Shown here in pieces: positions 1-6,794 of a stretch of DNA of 56,730 nucleotides; positions within the stretch are counted from its first letter, which is position 1, and the number at the start of each line of letters is the position of its first letter. This stretch comes from UBA910 sp964369145 (GTDB lineage: Bacteria; Patescibacteriota; Minisyncoccia; Phycocordibacterales; DATDWN01): the NCBI GenBank assembly GCA_964369145.1, contig CAYJEE010000002.1, forward strand, positions 1 through 56,730. The letters run 5' to 3'. Below the pieces are notes generated by a model. That model was not told the DNA's origin and made no database searches. It was given only the letters and a program-made list of their open reading frames with translations. Made by a program: the position numbers and the translations under genes.

Positions 1-285
1 CTCTTGTGCTATACGAAAACGTTCGAGCACATTGGACAATGTTTGCTGATCAACACTCACCTGAGATATTGCACTCTCCGTTTCAACATTCCACCACGAA
101 CTATTTTTTACCCCCATGTATATAAACAAATGCACACAGGCGGAACACACACCAAAGAAAACCAAAAACGCAACCACCGCAGTCCAATCCGCCCCCGGAC
201 GCATACCTTTTTTACGATAAATACCCTTTGTCTGTGAAAAGGTTTTTTTATACCATGATGTTATTGTTGCAAAAAAATTATTCAT
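1..285 (-). CDS. Membrane-anchored protein at end of pil operon (partial)
   Basis: The reading frame starts with ATG at 285 and is still open at the left edge, so only 95 residues are visible. It begins MNNFFATITSWYKKTF, has a basic stretch (about residues 23-32), then one hydrophobic segment at about 36-55, and then a polar region. It starts one base after the stop of the PilO-like gene, so it is the fourth gene of the pilM-N-O operon. Position and one-TM topology suggest an inner-membrane pilus assembly accessory protein. I recognise no family, and the visible part does not prove a function. Confidence 0.7.
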   Translation of the reverse strand, partial: MNNFFATITSWYKKTFSQTKGIYRKKGMRPGADWTAVVAFLVFFGVCSACVHLFIYMGVKNSSWWNVETESAISQVSVDQQTLSNVLERFRIAQE

Positions 286-286
286 A

Positions 287-835
287 TTATTTCTTTTTTA
301 ACACCTTGATTACATACACACCTTTCCATATTACAGGTTTATTTTTAGGAGGTGTGTTTGTATCTTCTCGGATAAAAGCCAGAGAGTTTATATGGACTGA
401 ATACGGGAACAACTCAAGTGTCCGAGAAAAATCCCACACACCTGCCCATGTACCCACCACATTAAATCGAATACGCAAATACTCCACACCTTTTTCTGTC
501 ATTTCTTTCGATGATTCCAGAGATGCTGTTTCTATCTTTACCTCAAGATTTTGTGCTTTTGCATTTTGCTCAAGAAATTCGATAAACTCAACCTCACCTT
601 GTTTTTTGACGAAAATGTTTTGCAAGTTATTGATATCCACCTGTACACCTTCCAAAGAAGAAAGCATCAGCTCAGCATGTTGTTTCTTTTGTTCAGCAAG
701 CAATACATCATTTTTATACATCACAATATTGCCAGCCTTCCCCCATATCATCTGCAACGCAAAAAAGTATCCCCAACCGAGCAGGAGTATTCCGCTCACC
801 AGCACAAGAAGGCTTATGTAATATCGTTTATTCAT
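287..835 (-). CDS. pilO: PilO-like type IV pilus assembly protein
   Basis: 182 residues. One membrane helix lies at about residues 7-29, followed by a coiled-coil-like stretch (about 45-95) and a small alpha/beta C-terminal domain. This is the layout of PilO, which pairs with PilN in the inner-membrane platform of type IV pili and type II secretion. Sequence conservation in this family is low, so the call rests on topology, length and position after pilM and pilN. It overlaps the PilN-like gene by 4 nt, indicating translational coupling. A generic GspM/PilO-superfamily protein is the alternative. Confidence 0.65.
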   Translation of the reverse strand: MNKRYYISLLVLVSGILLLGWGYFFALQMIWGKAGNIVMYKNDVLLAEQKKQHAELMLSSLEGVQVDINNLQNIFVKKQGEVEFIEFLEQNAKAQNLEVKIETASLESSKEMTEKGVEYLRIRFNVVGTWAGVWDFSRTLELFPYSVHINSLAFIREDTNTPPKNKPVIWKGVYVIKVLKKK

Positions 836-1368
836 GATGCTGTTATGCTTATAGTAAAATCAATATCTTTATCTTTCACAAAATTTGAAACAGGAAGTTC
901 AATATTTGAAAAACCTTTTATCGATTCTAGATTGGTCACAAACTGACGCAATGCATCGCGTCTATCCGCAACACCCTTTATCACCACAATCGAAGACGTA
1001 GCTTTTATTTCTGTGTATTCGATTTCATATATACGAATCGCTGCGTTTTTTGTACTGATTATCTGCTGTATTGAATTGATTGGATTTACCGATCTATTCT
1101 CCTGTTCAAGTACCTTCAGTTGAGTATTTGTTTCTTTGATTGTCTGTGCGACCTGATCGGCTTTTTTAAACTGTACTGAATTTTTTATTCTTTCCGCATC
1201 ACCAAGTGTATTTTGCTCTTCAAAAAACACATGGGTATATGTCGGAAGCAAGAATATAAAAAACGTACCCATAAGCACACAGACACCAAAAAGCCACACG
1301 ACTATTCGACGCTCTGTATAATCTTTGATTATTTTTTCTTTCAGTGTTTCAGGGATAAGGTTGAACAT
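832..1368 (-). CDS. pilN: PilN-like type IV pilus assembly protein
   Basis: 178 residues. It starts MFNLIPETLKEKIIKDY: PilN proteins characteristically open with N-L-(L/I)-P-x-x-x-K, a segment that binds the cytoplasmic protein PilM. A membrane helix at about residues 21-43 is followed by a helical region and a ferredoxin-like periplasmic domain. It begins 6 nt after the pilM stop and overlaps the PilO-like gene by 4 nt. Gene order M-N-O supports the call more than sequence alone. Confidence 0.75.
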   Translation of the reverse strand: MFNLIPETLKEKIIKDYTERRIVVWLFGVCVLMGTFFIFLLPTYTHVFFEEQNTLGDAERIKNSVQFKKADQVAQTIKETNTQLKVLEQENRSVNPINSIQQIISTKNAAIRIYEIEYTEIKATSSIVVIKGVADRRDALRQFVTNLESIKGFSNIELPVSNFVKDKDIDFTISITAS

Positions 1369-1374
1369 AGGTGT

Positions 1375-2346
1375 TTATATTAGAATATGGGTCGGTAATG
1401 CAAGACCGATCGCAGCTGCATACTTTACTGAATCCATAAAAGAAATCTCTGGTACCGTGTGATGCACATCGAATGCATTGATCCATACATTACCGATAGA
1501 CACATCAGCTTTTACCAATGCCCCGAGTGTCGCCGCAAAATCTTCATCAAAACCCTCTCCTGTCACAAAGACCCTCTCAATATCTTTGAGCTCGGTATCG
1601 TCCGACACGTGAGAGTTTTTCCAAAACATGATTACTTTTTTTAACTCTGCAGCAATGAGGTTTGAATCAAAATTTTCTTTTGTTTGGACAGAGATAGTAG
1701 ATGTAAAATGTATAATACTGTGACTCACAATATACAAACCAACTTTTTGTGGGGCACAATGCACAAGCACATACGTTCCGCGCTGTTGTTTTGTGAGCAG
1801 TGAACGCGCAATCGCCTGTGATTCTATTTCGAGTGAGTATGGGATAAACCCTGCTGATTGAAATACTTCTACATATATATCGATAACTTCTCGAGGAATC
1901 GCTGATACCACGACATCAAAATGAGTTTTTTTAGGATCTTTTGGATCCACTACCGCAAAATCAAATGCAAGGGTGTTTGCAGGAAGTGGTACATTTTCTT
2001 CAAGTTTAAATTCTATATTACTCCTGATATCATCTGAGGGCACGAGTGGAACATCAGTTTTAAATAAAAACGCTTTTTCTTCAGGTAAGGATACTCTCAC
2101 GTATGGAGTTTTGATTTCCTTTTTTATATCTTTAAGGATGTCGACGACTTGGTGTGGCTCATGAATATGACCAGACACAATAAGCCCCTCAGGCAATATT
2201 CTTTCAAGATATTTTTTTATCACAAGACGCTGTCCTTTTTTTTCAAACTGGAAAAAACGAATAGCATTATCAGACACTGAAACGCCAGAATAATCCGGGT
2301 CGAGGAATTTTGGAGGAGGAAAAAATTTTAAAAAACGACGTTGCAT
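1375..2346 (-). CDS. pilM: PilM-like actin-fold pilus assembly ATPase
   Basis: 323 residues, no membrane segment. The N-terminal part (SVSDNAIRFFQFEKK at about residues 23-37) is the first beta-hairpin of the actin-like ATPase fold. PilM is the cytoplasmic actin-like partner of PilN and links the pilus motor to the membrane platform. A later stretch (VFVTGEGFDEDFAA, about residues 260-273) fits the nucleotide-binding region. It is the first gene of a four-gene minus-strand operon. A TATAAT on the minus strand (plus 2356-2361) lies 9 nt before the ATG, with no Shine-Dalgarno motif. The matching PilB ATPase is encoded separately at 20069-21745. Confidence 0.82.
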   Translation of the reverse strand: MQRRFLKFFPPPKFLDPDYSGVSVSDNAIRFFQFEKKGQRLVIKKYLERILPEGLIVSGHIHEPHQVVDILKDIKKEIKTPYVRVSLPEEKAFLFKTDVPLVPSDDIRSNIEFKLEENVPLPANTLAFDFAVVDPKDPKKTHFDVVVSAIPREVIDIYVEVFQSAGFIPYSLEIESQAIARSLLTKQQRGTYVLVHCAPQKVGLYIVSHSIIHFTSTISVQTKENFDSNLIAAELKKVIMFWKNSHVSDDTELKDIERVFVTGEGFDEDFAATLGALVKADVSIGNVWINAFDVHHTVPEISFMDSVKYAAAIGLALPTHILI

Positions 2347-2410
2347 TATGAATTCATTATATAATGCAGGCAGTATTTTTCACAACACGTTGTCCCCCGT
2401 TACAGTACGA

Positions 2411-2737
2411 CTACTTCACGAGTGACCCAGGTGGTACGTCATCGGAAAACTTCATAAGCGAGAAAAAATTCTCTCCACTTGTCGCAAGTATCATCCCCTG
2501 ACTTTCTAAACCCATCATCGCTCTCGGCTCCAGGTTTGCCACAAAACCACAGGTAACACCCGAAAGACCCTCACCTCCAGGGAAATATTTTGCAATACCA
2601 GAAAGAATTGTTCGTGGAGACTCCTCACCAAAATCAACTGAGAGTTTGAGGAGTTTGTCCGAACCTTCGATTGTTTCTGCAGACAAAATCTTTCCTGCTC
2701 GTATTTCAACCTTTTTTACATCGTCGATAGTAATCAT
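2411..2737 (-). CDS. EMAP/Trbp111-type tRNA-binding domain protein
   Basis: 108 residues from the ATG at 2737 (MITIDDVKKVEIRAGKI). It is a stand-alone OB-fold tRNA-binding domain like the C-terminus of methionyl-tRNA synthetase (MetG), Trbp111 and CsaA. The signature V-x-x-V-E-I-R-(A/V)-G-x-I is at the start, and the C-terminal half carries GFVANLEPRAMMGLESQGM, a hallmark of this fold. It probably binds the tRNA elbow, either alone or in trans with a short MetRS. The longer frame upstream uses TTG and overlaps ruvX, so the ATG is preferred. It follows ruvX by 4 nt, as one operon. Confidence 0.85.
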   Translation of the reverse strand: MITIDDVKKVEIRAGKILSAETIEGSDKLLKLSVDFGEESPRTILSGIAKYFPGGEGLSGVTCGFVANLEPRAMMGLESQGMILATSGENFFSLMKFSDDVPPGSLVK

Positions 2738-2741
2738 ATTT

Positions 2742-3143
2742 TTATACAAGTTCTCTTTCTTTATGTTTTTTTAATTCAAGGTAACTACTCAGTATAAGCG
2801 CCGCTGCCGAAGCGTCGAGCATATCATTTTTACCTTGCAGACGCTCTGCTTGATTTGAAGTCATAAACTCAGGATGAAGCTCAACGGGCAATGCGAGCAC
2901 TTCTTTTAATTTTTCAACAAATGGAATAACTTGCTCCATAATCGTATTGTCCTCACCTTTAAAATCTTTACTGTCCCCCACCACCACTTCCCCCACATTA
3001 TTAATCGTACACAACTCACGAATCTCTCGTATTAAATGTTCATTGTTTTCGATCACTCCGTACGGCAAAGCAAAATCACCACTTTCATCTGAAAGGGCAA
3101 TGCCTACACGCTTTGATCCAAAATCTATTCCTAGTGTTCTCAT
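2742..3143 (-). CDS. ruvX: Putative Holliday junction resolvase YqgF/RuvX
   Basis: 133 residues from ATG 3143. The opening MRTLGIDFGSKRVGIALSD holds the catalytic Asp of the RNase H-like YqgF fold; the middle has VVVGDSKDF, and the C-terminus has the acidic motif (MLDASAAALIL). The family processes pre-16S rRNA 5' ends and may resolve Holliday junctions. A longer frame upstream is unlikely because a TACAAT on the minus strand (plus 3151-3156) lies exactly 7 nt before this ATG, fitting a leaderless start. It is first in an operon with the tRNA-binding protein. Confidence 0.88.
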   Translation of the reverse strand: MRTLGIDFGSKRVGIALSDESGDFALPYGVIENNEHLIREIRELCTINNVGEVVVGDSKDFKGEDNTIMEQVIPFVEKLKEVLALPVELHPEFMTSNQAERLQGKNDMLDASAAALILSSYLELKKHKERELV

Positions 3144-3226
3144 GGGTATTATTGTATAGCAATCTAACCTGTATTGCACGAGTTACACACAAAATAAGCT
3201 AACTACTCATGTGGTATACTGGATTA

Positions 3227-3684
3227 GTGGCTGAGCGATATATTAGAACACCAAATACCAGTTGTTCAATTTGTAACAAACTTGTATACAGACGACCAGC
3301 TGAATTACTAAAAAACAATGGAAAAGCCTTTTGTAGTATGGCGTGTTTTGGTATTTCTTGTAGAAGAGAGCTCCCTGTGTGGTCTGTGGGAAATTAATCT
3401 TAGCTACTTTCCACAAGAAAACATGTAGTAGAAGTTGTGCAAATGTCCACAGAACAGGTATTCAGTATAAGATCAACCGACCAAGGGATAAAGTAAAAAC
3501 TCAACAGGCTCTTAAGGTAAGATTACTTGTAGTGAGAGGTGAAAAATGTGAAAGGTGTGAATTTAATATTCCAGAGATACTGCAAGTTCACCATAAAGAT
3601 CGGAACAGAAACAACAATACCCTCGAAAACCTTGAGCTTATTTGTCCAAACTGTCACTGTAAAGAACATTATCTAAAAAATTAA
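3227..3684 (+). pseudogene. HNH endonuclease with zinc knuckles, one frameshift
   Basis: Two overlapping frames join into one protein. The first (from GTG 3227) encodes a C-x2-C...C-x3-C zinc motif (CSIC, CSMAC). Near 3373-3376 the frame must slip by one base, after which CVVCGK...CSRSC and a classic HNH module follow: CERC, then LQVHHKDRNRNNN, then CPNC. One base added to the CCC run at 3373-3375 would restore a single protein of about 152 residues. A perfect extended -10 (TGGTATACT, 3212-3220) lies 6 nt before the GTG, so the gene looks leaderless and possibly recently active. It may be a true pseudogene or an assembly error in a C run. HNH proteins of this type are often mobile. Confidence 0.7.
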
Positions 3685-3762
3685 TAGATTGCATTATTAG
3701 TCTTTTCTGATAAGATAAGCCTTGTAACAAAGAGTATTTTGAATGTCATATTCGCCAAATGA

Positions 3763-3791
3763 TTGACATATATATTATTTAATGTTATAAT
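3763..3791 (+). promoter_or_regulatory. Consensus promoter abutting tRNA-Ser
   Basis: TTGACA at 3763-3768, a 17-nt spacer, then TATAAT at 3786-3791 with TGT before it: a perfect match to both sigma-70-type hexamers. The odd point is that the mature tRNA begins at 3792, so normal initiation about 7 nt further on would fall inside the acceptor stem. Confidence 0.6.
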
Positions 3792-3877
3792 GGAGGAGTC
3801 GCATAGTTGGTCTAGTGCACTCGTCTTGAAAACGAGCATGCCGCAAGGCATCGAGAGTTCGAATCTCTCCTCCTCCG
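3792..3877 (+). tRNA. tRNA-Ser (anticodon TGA)
   Basis: The acceptor stem GGAGGAG pairs with CTCCTCC at 3870-3876, with G 3877 as discriminator. The anticodon stem CTCGT/ACGAG closes a 7-nt loop CTTGAAA, giving anticodon TGA at 3827-3829, which reads UCN codons. A long variable arm (ATGCCGCAAGGCAT) confirms class II serine type, and the T arm GAGAG-TTCGAAT-CTCTC is regular. CCA is not encoded. The last seven bases are also the left arm of a long palindrome (3871-3920). Confidence 0.97.
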
Positions 3878-3920
3878 CAAATCAAAGACACCCTTAGGGG
3901 TGTTTTTGATTTGCGGAGGA
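3871..3920 (+). terminator. Terminator palindrome that includes the tRNA-Ser 3' end
   Basis: Arms 3871-3893 and 3898-3920 pair over 23 bp with one G.T, around loop TTAG. The inner stem ACACCC/GGGTGT followed by TTTTT is an ordinary intrinsic terminator. The outer part of the left arm is the end of the tRNA acceptor stem, so the right arm is an inverted copy of the tRNA 3' end. Confidence 0.85.
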
Positions 3921-4060
3921 AGCAAAACTAAAAGTTTTGCGGGTGAGATTCGAACGGACTCGCGGTCTACGAGCGCAACAGCGCTTGTCGCGAGTCCGGT
4001 GCCCAGAAATTCTTCATCTGACGAGATGAAGAATTTCGAGGGAGAAATTCTCACCTCCTT
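3921..4060. repeat. Three-way-junction-like inverted-repeat element (tRNA-Ser side)
   Basis: A gene-free stretch with nested inverted repeats. GCAAAACT (3922-3929) pairs with AGTTTTGC (3933-3940). Outer arms GGTGAGA (3942-3948) and TCTCACC (4049-4055) enclose two hairpins: GGACTCGCG (3956-3964) with CGCGAGTCC (3989-3997), and a 14-bp hairpin 4006-4019/4024-4037. The segment GTGAGATTCGAAC (3943-3955) closely resembles the reverse complement of the tRNA-Ser T arm, so part of the element looks like a degraded inverted tRNA copy. The function is unknown. Confidence 0.7.
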
Positions 4061-4086
4061 GTATTTATTTGCTACAATTAGTACTA

Positions 4087-4764
4087 ATGAAAAAATTACC
4101 CAACGTAACCCTTATCGGAATAGACTGTGTAGATGTAGAAAGAATTCGAAAAGCTCTGGATATCTCATCTAAAGAAATTGAGTTTGCAGAAGTTAAACTA
4201 CTTACTTCCCTTCCAACTGATGACATAAGAAAAGTGGAGATACCTCACATTGATTCAATCGAGGCTTTTTCTAAATTTTGTATTTGTAATTTAATCGAGT
4301 ATGTAGATACTGATTTTGTACTACTTGTACAACACGATGGATTTATCCTAAACCCACAGTCCTGGACTGATGAATTTTTGAATTATGACTACATTGGTGC
4401 ACCCTGGTTTGTTCACGATGAGTTTTGGTTTACACGATTTAATTTCCCAAGAGAACTCTTTGATACAACTGTAGTTGGAAACGGTGGTTTTTCTTTACGG
4501 AGCAAGAATTTTCTGGAAACCTCAAAAATATTAGCCAATGAAGGAGCCTTTGCAGCTTACCACCCTGAAGATTTAGCAATGTGTGTTTGGAATCGAAAAG
4601 CTATGGAGAATGCGGGTATTCATTTCGCTCCCCCAGAAGTCGCGAAAATATTTAGTGTCGAAGGTCAAGATCATGTATACAAAGATCAGTTTGGTTTTCA
4701 TGGATTACAATGGACTGATATTTCAAAATGGATAGAGGCAAATCCTGAGTGGGACATCAAGTAA
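4087..4764 (+). CDS. DUF5672-like glycosyltransferase-type protein
   Basis: 225 residues from ATG 4087 (MKKLPNVTLIGIDCVDVERI). It contains FVLLVQHDGFILNPQSW, a D-x-D-like metal/sugar-nucleotide site region, then YIGAPWF, GNGGFSLRSK and HPEDLAMC. This series is typical of the DUF5672 group near glycosyltransferase family 2/25 folds. It probably transfers a sugar to a surface glycan or protein; acceptor and donor are unknown. An extended -10 TGCTACAAT (4070-4078) is 8 nt before the ATG, and no Shine-Dalgarno motif is present. It stands alone and lies just after the 3921-4060 repeat element. Confidence 0.75.
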   Translation: MKKLPNVTLIGIDCVDVERIRKALDISSKEIEFAEVKLLTSLPTDDIRKVEIPHIDSIEAFSKFCICNLIEYVDTDFVLLVQHDGFILNPQSWTDEFLNYDYIGAPWFVHDEFWFTRFNFPRELFDTTVVGNGGFSLRSKNFLETSKILANEGAFAAYHPEDLAMCVWNRKAMENAGIHFAPPEVAKIFSVEGQDHVYKDQFGFHGLQWTDISKWIEANPEWDIK

Positions 4765-4824
4765 ATCAAAAAATAACCTGTAAAAAACACTAACGCCTAA
4801 CTTTATTCATCACCAAGAATTTCC

Positions 4825-4833
4825 TGGTATAAT
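4825..4833 (+). promoter_or_regulatory. Extended -10 promoter, leaderless start at 4840
   Basis: TGGTATAAT is a perfect extended -10. Six bases (TATCTT) separate it from the ATG at 4840, so position +1 falls on the A of the start codon. Confidence 0.75.
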
Positions 4834-4839
4834 TATCTT

Positions 4840-5364
4840 ATGCAATATCTCTACCACCGTGTACCAAAAAATATGTCTGGAACAATTTTGTATCCATTGA
4901 ATGTTTTAAAAGATACAAAACCTGATATTTATACCGAACACTCTAAAAAATATCTCGGTAGAGAAAGAATTTTAGGGGCAAAGATTCCCCCGCTCGATTG
5001 TCTATGGAATGATGTTTTACATTTTACAGCAGTTGAACCAGAGACAATGAGAAAAAATCTCGAAAATGCAGGTTTTGTATTTGAACCAAGTTCCTATTTT
5101 AAAGTTCCTGCAGGAATGATACTGGGAGAAAATAGTGTCGCCTTTACAAATCCCGACGGTAAACCAACCTTAGTTCCATTACTTAATTACGAAACTTTTG
5201 ATATTAATCGCATGTCAATTTACAAAGAGATTCCTGTAGCTACTCTAGAATACTATAAGGAAAGGAAGTTAGCAGGAGAAAAGCCTATGATATATCAATT
5301 TGTACCTCATATTTTGTACAAAGGAAATATAGACACTAAAAGCTTAGAGATAATTATTAACTAA
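4840..5364 (+). CDS. Conserved-looking hypothetical protein
   Basis: 174 residues, soluble, no signal peptide or membrane segment. The opening LYHRVPKNMSGTILYPL and the block CLWNDVLHFTAVEPETMRKNLENAGF look like a compact folded domain. I do not recognise the family. A vague likeness to ADP-ribosyltransferase folds (N-terminal YHR, later aromatic-rich strands) is too weak to use. It is a single gene with its own leaderless promoter and terminator, and its base use matches its neighbours. Confidence 0.75.
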   Translation: MQYLYHRVPKNMSGTILYPLNVLKDTKPDIYTEHSKKYLGRERILGAKIPPLDCLWNDVLHFTAVEPETMRKNLENAGFVFEPSSYFKVPAGMILGENSVAFTNPDGKPTLVPLLNYETFDINRMSIYKEIPVATLEYYKERKLAGEKPMIYQFVPHILYKGNIDTKSLEIIIN

Positions 5365-5395
5365 AAAGGTTCCAACTTCGAACCACACTCCCCGC

Positions 5396-5431
5396 AAAAA
5401 AGAAGAACCCCCGAAAGGGGTTTTTCTTTTT
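5396..5431. terminator. Bidirectional terminator
   Basis: AAAAAGAAGAACCCC, a short CGAAA loop and GGGGTTTTTCTTTTT form a hairpin with T/A runs on both sides. It serves the plus gene ending at 5364 and the minus gene ending at 5448. Confidence 0.85.
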
Positions 5432-5447
5432 GAGGCACAATGAAAAT

Positions 5448-6179
5448 CTATATTTTTGTAGTATTCCAAAGATACTGGAAAATGTCTTTGAATGCTTTCG
5501 CAATTATTTCGTTTTTTATAATAACTCCAGAAGGTTTCTTCTCATCAAAGGTAACGATAGAAACCTTTGACCCGTATATATTAACTTCTATACCTAAATC
5601 CTTAAATATATTTAAAAATCGCATATCTCTCAGAAGCTCTTTTGCACGAGATAAATCTTTTTTTCCTGAGGTACTTTTTGGAAGTAAGCTTCTAACAGAA
5701 ACTCCATGAGACACTCTGTCTGGAAAGTACTCTTTCTCAAAATAATCATTTAGAGTCTTATACGCTTTATCATAGTCAGTAATTGCACAAATTGTTTTAT
5801 CTTTATTATCCCTCCAGCTATCAGCGTAAAGATTTTTAACCCCTTCTATTCCCTCAAAATACTTAATATCAGAATGAAGTGTTGGGACTTCTTTCCTTTG
5901 AGTGCTGAGCCAACTCTCTAATTGTTCTGTTTGAGTAGAGACGGCTTCAATTTGTCTTTTTGCCCAAATTTTATAATCCACCAAACTAATTGGTTGAAAA
6001 TAAGCACCACTTTCTTTTGTTATTTTTGTTACCAATCCTTTTTTTAATAACTCTTCGATGGTGTGATACAGAGCGGTTCTATTGAGTAAAGTTTCTTTGG
6101 CTATTTTACTAATCGGAGAGTCACCTAATTTATACAAGGCCCCTAGAACCCTTTCTTCTTTTTTAGTTATTATTTCCAT
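5448..6179 (-). CDS. TrmB-family transcriptional regulator
   Basis: 243 residues. The N-terminal winged helix-turn-helix (about residues 5-65) reads RVLGALYKLGDSPISKIAKETLLNRTALYHTIEELLKKGLV, the TrmB layout. A linker helix (about 75-95, WAKRQIEAVSTQTEQLESW) follows, then a C-terminal sensing domain with VKNLYADSWRDN and VSHGVSVRSLLPKS. TrmB regulators often respond to sugars; the ligand here is unknown. It faces the divergent gene at 6270. Its own promoter (TTGACA, 17 nt, TAGGGT, then 6 nt to ATG) contains two direct TTGACA copies that could be its own operator. Confidence 0.85.
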   Translation of the reverse strand: MEIITKKEERVLGALYKLGDSPISKIAKETLLNRTALYHTIEELLKKGLVTKITKESGAYFQPISLVDYKIWAKRQIEAVSTQTEQLESWLSTQRKEVPTLHSDIKYFEGIEGVKNLYADSWRDNKDKTICAITDYDKAYKTLNDYFEKEYFPDRVSHGVSVRSLLPKSTSGKKDLSRAKELLRDMRFLNIFKDLGIEVNIYGSKVSIVTFDEKKPSGVIIKNEIIAKAFKDIFQYLWNTTKI

Positions 6180-6269
6180 AGACCTACCCTATCAATGTTG
6201 TCAAAATGTGTCAACTATTTTACATATTATATTAATAATATTATAAATTATATTGGAAGGACTAAACCC
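6180..6269. promoter_or_regulatory. Divergent promoter region with tandem TTGACA half-sites
   Basis: Minus side: TTGACA (plus 6209-6214), 17 nt, extended -10 TGATAGGGT (hexamer 6086+100, i.e. plus 6186-6191), 6 nt, then ATG of the regulator. A second TTGACA copy (plus 6199-6204) sits 10 bp away, one helical turn, suggesting an operator. Plus side: TTTACA (6219-6224), 17 nt, TATAAA (6242-6247), start near 6254, and Shine-Dalgarno GGAAGG (6255-6260) before ATG 6270. Confidence 0.6.
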
Positions 6270-6656
6270 ATGAAAATAGAATTCGTTTCTGATGATGGTA
6301 AGGATTTTCCCACCACTTTAATTGAAAAATCTCGTTTAATAGCAAACACTTTAGCTCAGTTGCTATTCGAAGTAGAGGTTTTTAAATATTCAGAATCACA
6401 TCAAATTATCCTTGATTGCACCCTATCTACATTCATGCCAACAAAAGAACAAACTGATTTGTTTGTTGAAGAAGTTAAACAATCAACAAATACTTGTATA
6501 ACCATGTTTAGGTATAAAACCGAAAAAATTGAGTCGATTATTGTTAGTTTAGACTTAATCAGGGTAGCTCGTGGTTACTCAACAGTGGTTACTGAAATTG
6601 GAAAATATAGATGGGCCGTTAGTTCAGAAGAAATTGATTTTGAAAGAATTAATTAA
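6270..6656 (+). CDS. Hypothetical protein divergent from the TrmB-like regulator
   Basis: 128 residues from ATG 6270 (MKIEFVSDDGKDFPTTLIEK). The start is supported by GGAAGG 9 nt upstream; the longer frame lacks any signal. It is a small soluble alpha/beta protein (a central TFMPTKEQTDLFVEEVKQ helix, alternating strands) with no cysteine cluster or membrane segment. I do not recognise it. Being divergent from a regulator with a shared 90-bp gap, it is a likely regulatory target. It has two terminators downstream. Confidence 0.7.
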   Translation: MKIEFVSDDGKDFPTTLIEKSRLIANTLAQLLFEVEVFKYSESHQIILDCTLSTFMPTKEQTDLFVEEVKQSTNTCITMFRYKTEKIESIIVSLDLIRVARGYSTVVTEIGKYRWAVSSEEIDFERIN

Positions 6657-6670
6657 GCTAATTTAAAATC

Positions 6671-6710
6671 AAAAGGAGTTGATTATGTAAAACACAGTTA
6701 ACTCCTTTTT
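6671..6710 (+). terminator. Intrinsic terminator after the gene ending at 6656
   Basis: AAAAGGAGTT (6671-6680) pairs with AACTCCTTTT (6700-6709), followed by T-rich sequence. Confidence 0.75.
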
Positions 6711-6758
6711 AATTCCCTTCTATTCTACAGTTCTAAACGCATCTAACCACTCCCGCAC

Positions 6759-6794
6759 AAAACAAAAAAACCGCATATGCGGTTTTTTTGTTTT
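6759..6794. terminator. Bidirectional terminator
   Basis: A near-perfect palindrome centred on CCGCATATGCGG with flanking A and T runs. It overlaps the stop codon of the metallophosphoesterase gene on the minus strand. Confidence 0.9.

Noticed and set aside
3373..3380. Programmed -1 frameshift in the HNH gene
   Set aside because: No slippery heptamer in the right frame and no downstream pseudoknot is visible; an indel is simpler.
5448..6656. Toxin-antitoxin pair formed by the TrmB-like gene and its divergent neighbour
   Set aside because: The genes are divergent, not in one operon, and neither has toxin motifs.
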